Source: Bradyrhizobium cosmicum (GTDB lineage: Bacteria; Pseudomonadota; Alphaproteobacteria; Rhizobiales; Xanthobacteraceae). From it: 64,000 bases of DNA. The position numbers were made by a program, and so were the translations under genes. The notes below the pieces were generated by a model. The model was not told the DNA's origin. It did no database searches and was given only the letters and a program-made list of their open reading frames with translations. The stretch covers positions 3,906,001-3,970,000 of the forward strand of contig NZ_CP041656.2 in NCBI RefSeq assembly GCF_007290395.2. The letters are read 5' to 3'. Below, piece by piece: positions 62,173 through 64,000 of the stretch. The first letter of the stretch is position 1. Each line of letters begins with the position of its first letter.

Positions 62173-63786
62173 CTACTTATCGGATGATCCGCTAGTCCGC
62201 ACCCGGCGGATGATCAACCACGCATCCGCCAGCGGCACGATTTCGTCTCCGTCCCGCCATGTGGTGGCGACAAGATTGATCGGGTCGAGATTCTTCCCCG
62301 ACCTGATCACCGCTTCCGGATAGTTATAGCCCTTGTCCGCGATGACATAATCGGGATCCCTAACCGTCCGAGCCATGCTGGACTGCTCCGGTCGATCGGC
62401 CTTAAGCAGAGCGGCCGTGATGCCGGGCACGCCGCAGTGCATCGACACATAACCCTTGCCATAGCCCGGCATTGAGACGCGGTAGAGAAAGAGCCCCTTG
62501 GCATCGGGCCGCATGCGCTGATGGATCGTTGCCATATCGGCCTCGGCCCGGAACGAAACCTCGGTCTTATCAAGGAACAACTCCCTGACGGCCGGCACGG
62601 ATCGCCATGCCGAGCCGAGCGCTAAGCAAGCCGCAACAGCACCGACGGCCGAGCGCGCCGAACGACTGCCCGCCAGGAGCCAAGCGCTGATGCAGAGCAG
62701 CGGAATCGTTGCGGCGACCGCAAGGACGTAGGTGTCGCCGAAGCGCGTCAGCACCGCCGCGACCGATCCCAGCGCGGCGATCGACGCTCCGACAGCGATC
62801 GTGGCGGTCGCGGGCGGTATACGGCCGGTCTTTGTCCCGACGATCACCGCAAGCAACTGTGCCGGCGCAACCAGAAGCACGATCGGGATTGCGGTCGCAC
62901 CGCTACGCCAGCTCACAGCAATAGACCCGAAAACATCAGCGAGGCTGCCGTTGGCTTCGGATCCGGCCCCATGGGTCAGGATGGCCCAGTGTAGCCTCAG
63001 CAGCGCCGAAAAATATTCCTGGCCAATGAAGAGGAAGCCGACGGCGCAGATCACTGTGATGCCGACCGCGTGCGACAAAACGAAACGCGCCCAAAGCGCC
63101 GATTGCCGATAGGCGCCGAACAAGGCGACGTAGAAGAACGCGACGAGTAAGGCGCAGTAAACGAAGAGGAAGCTCACCTTGAGCAGATAGGCGAAGGCGC
63201 AAGCGAGACCGGCGAAGACATGAGGCCACCAGCCAAGCGGCGCCACGGCGAAGCGCACGAGGGCGAACGTGAACAGCGCGGTGACGGCAAGCGCAAAGGT
63301 CTCGGTCAGCGGATAGACGGCCCGGAACATCGCCTGCGGCGTCACGGCGAAATACAGTGCAAGGGCGAGCAGCACGATCGCGGTCGGCGCCAGGCGAACG
63401 AGCGGTCGCCAACAGACCAGCACGAGTAGCCCGGTTGTCACGATCCCGCAGGCCTTGAGCGAAGCAAACAACACCGGCGCATTGCCAATCAGGCGGTCAA
63501 AGAACGGCAGATCGGCCCCGATCGCGCCGCTGCCGATCGCGGCAAAAGCCGCCAGCCAGCTAAAAACGTAGAACGGAACGGCCGGGTGATAGGCCATCGT
63601 TGTGCTCGGATACATCACGAAGTCATTGAGCCGCGCGCCGGCATTGCAGGCGGCAGCTAGATACTGGAGCGAATAATCGTCGCCGGCCCAGAGCATCGAA
63701 GGATAGGCCATTGCGAGCCCCGCCAGCGCGGCGAGCAGCGCCACCAACAGAGCCGGCCCGATCAATCCATGAACCCGGAACTCCAT
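62173..63786 (-). CDS. polytopic membrane protein, possible GT-C glycosyltransferase (copy B)
   Basis: A 537-residue paralogue of the protein at 58597-60204 with the same layout: first loop WAGDDYSLQYLAAACNAGARLND, about 11 helices, identical landmarks (YHPAVPFYVFSWLAAFAA, PLTETFALAV, AFAYLLKVSFL) and a C-terminal soluble part ending in ADAWLIIRRVR. GGGGG lies just before the ATG at 63786. The frame is open to 63849 without support. As with copy A, a polyprenyl-phosphate sugar transferase is possible but unproven. It lies outside the islet as bounded by the direct repeats. The last 210 bases of the window hold nothing identifiable. Confidence 0.78.
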   Translation of the reverse strand: MEFRVHGLIGPALLVALLAALAGLAMAYPSMLWAGDDYSLQYLAAACNAGARLNDFVMYPSTTMAYHPAVPFYVFSWLAAFAAIGSGAIGADLPFFDRLIGNAPVLFASLKACGIVTTGLLVLVCWRPLVRLAPTAIVLLALALYFAVTPQAMFRAVYPLTETFALAVTALFTFALVRFAVAPLGWWPHVFAGLACAFAYLLKVSFLFVYCALLVAFFYVALFGAYRQSALWARFVLSHAVGITVICAVGFLFIGQEYFSALLRLHWAILTHGAGSEANGSLADVFGSIAVSWRSGATAIPIVLLVAPAQLLAVIVGTKTGRIPPATATIAVGASIAALGSVAAVLTRFGDTYVLAVAATIPLLCISAWLLAGSRSARSAVGAVAACLALGSAWRSVPAVRELFLDKTEVSFRAEADMATIHQRMRPDAKGLFLYRVSMPGYGKGYVSMHCGVPGITAALLKADRPEQSSMARTVRDPDYVIADKGYNYPEAVIRSGKNLDPINLVATTWRDGDEIVPLADAWLIIRRVRTSGSSDK

Positions 63787-64000
63787 ATATCCCCCGCGTG
63801 ACGGCAGCAGCTGCGTGCCGTTAAGAGCGGCACGACAATCACTACGCACAGTTGCACCCGCCCGGCAACCCCAACCAAGGCGCGAGACGCAGTGCTTTGC
63901 ACGGAATAAGGAAAAGCCCGGCGCGCCAGGACTGGATCAAAGTGAAGAACCGGACGCACCCGGCGATGATGAGAGTGATGGATCAGATTGGCTAGGGACG

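Noticed and set aside
1..64000. CRISPR array, insertion sequence transposase, rRNA genes
   Set aside because: No regularly spaced repeats, transposase frame with terminal inverted repeats, or rRNA segment was seen anywhere in the window.

Overview
The window is chromosomal DNA from a high-GC alphaproteobacterium, most likely Bradyrhizobium or a close relative in the Nitrobacteraceae. This rests on the aapJQMP amino-acid transporter beside metC, a PopZ/DUF2497 gene between valS and a tolC, typical alphaproteobacterial small proteins, strongly GC-biased third codon positions, and dispersed repeats that I recognise from bradyrhizobial genomes. No database search was possible.

Layout. Positions 216-5353 (+) hold a compact ba3-type cytochrome oxidase operon: a diheme c, a triheme c, a tiny subunit IIa, subunit II, subunit I and a second diheme c. 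Positions 5354-13893 are housekeeping: ratA/coq10-like and lipA, a 3-methyladenine glycosylase, valS, popZ, a TolC-type outer-membrane channel and a Pcm-like methyltransferase. Positions 14031-15993 carry a small gene, tRNA-Asn, a secreted protein and about 0.7 kb of structured, apparently non-coding repeat DNA. Positions 15994-22830 (-) form an amide uptake and hydrolysis operon: binding protein, fused permease-ATPase, acetamidase, an AraC-regulator/acetamidase fusion, and RidA. Positions 23249-26968 hold three small genes, tRNA-Cys, and an ABC-2 polysaccharide exporter with a methyltransferase. Positions 27087-37020 (-) are a complete NodT-MdtA-MdtB-MdtC tripartite efflux operon followed by a DTW-domain gene. 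Positions 37721-44865 hold cysK, aapJQMP and metC. Positions 45021-57907 hold a Na/Pi cotransporter-like protein, a probable lipid A glycosylation/dephosphorylation locus (LAB_N, GT2, PAP2, GT39), and the pbpC/alpha-2-macroglobulin pair.

The accessory end begins at tRNA-Arg(TCT), 58308-58384. The 3' half of this tRNA plus about 135 bp downstream is repeated at 61797-61975. The two copies bracket an islet of about 3.5 kb that carries a degenerate phage-type lysozyme gene, a small membrane protein and a frameshifted Doc-type toxin. A 535-residue polytopic membrane protein lies in the islet, and a diverged paralogue (537 residues) lies just beyond it. The repeats are far more alike than the paralogues, so a simple old tandem duplication does not explain the arrangement.

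The observations most worth following are the AraC-acetamidase fusion (16395-18830), the tRNA-Arg islet, the folded repeat near 15.3-15.9 kb, and a palindromic repeat that has become coding sequence inside pbpC (52581-52665).
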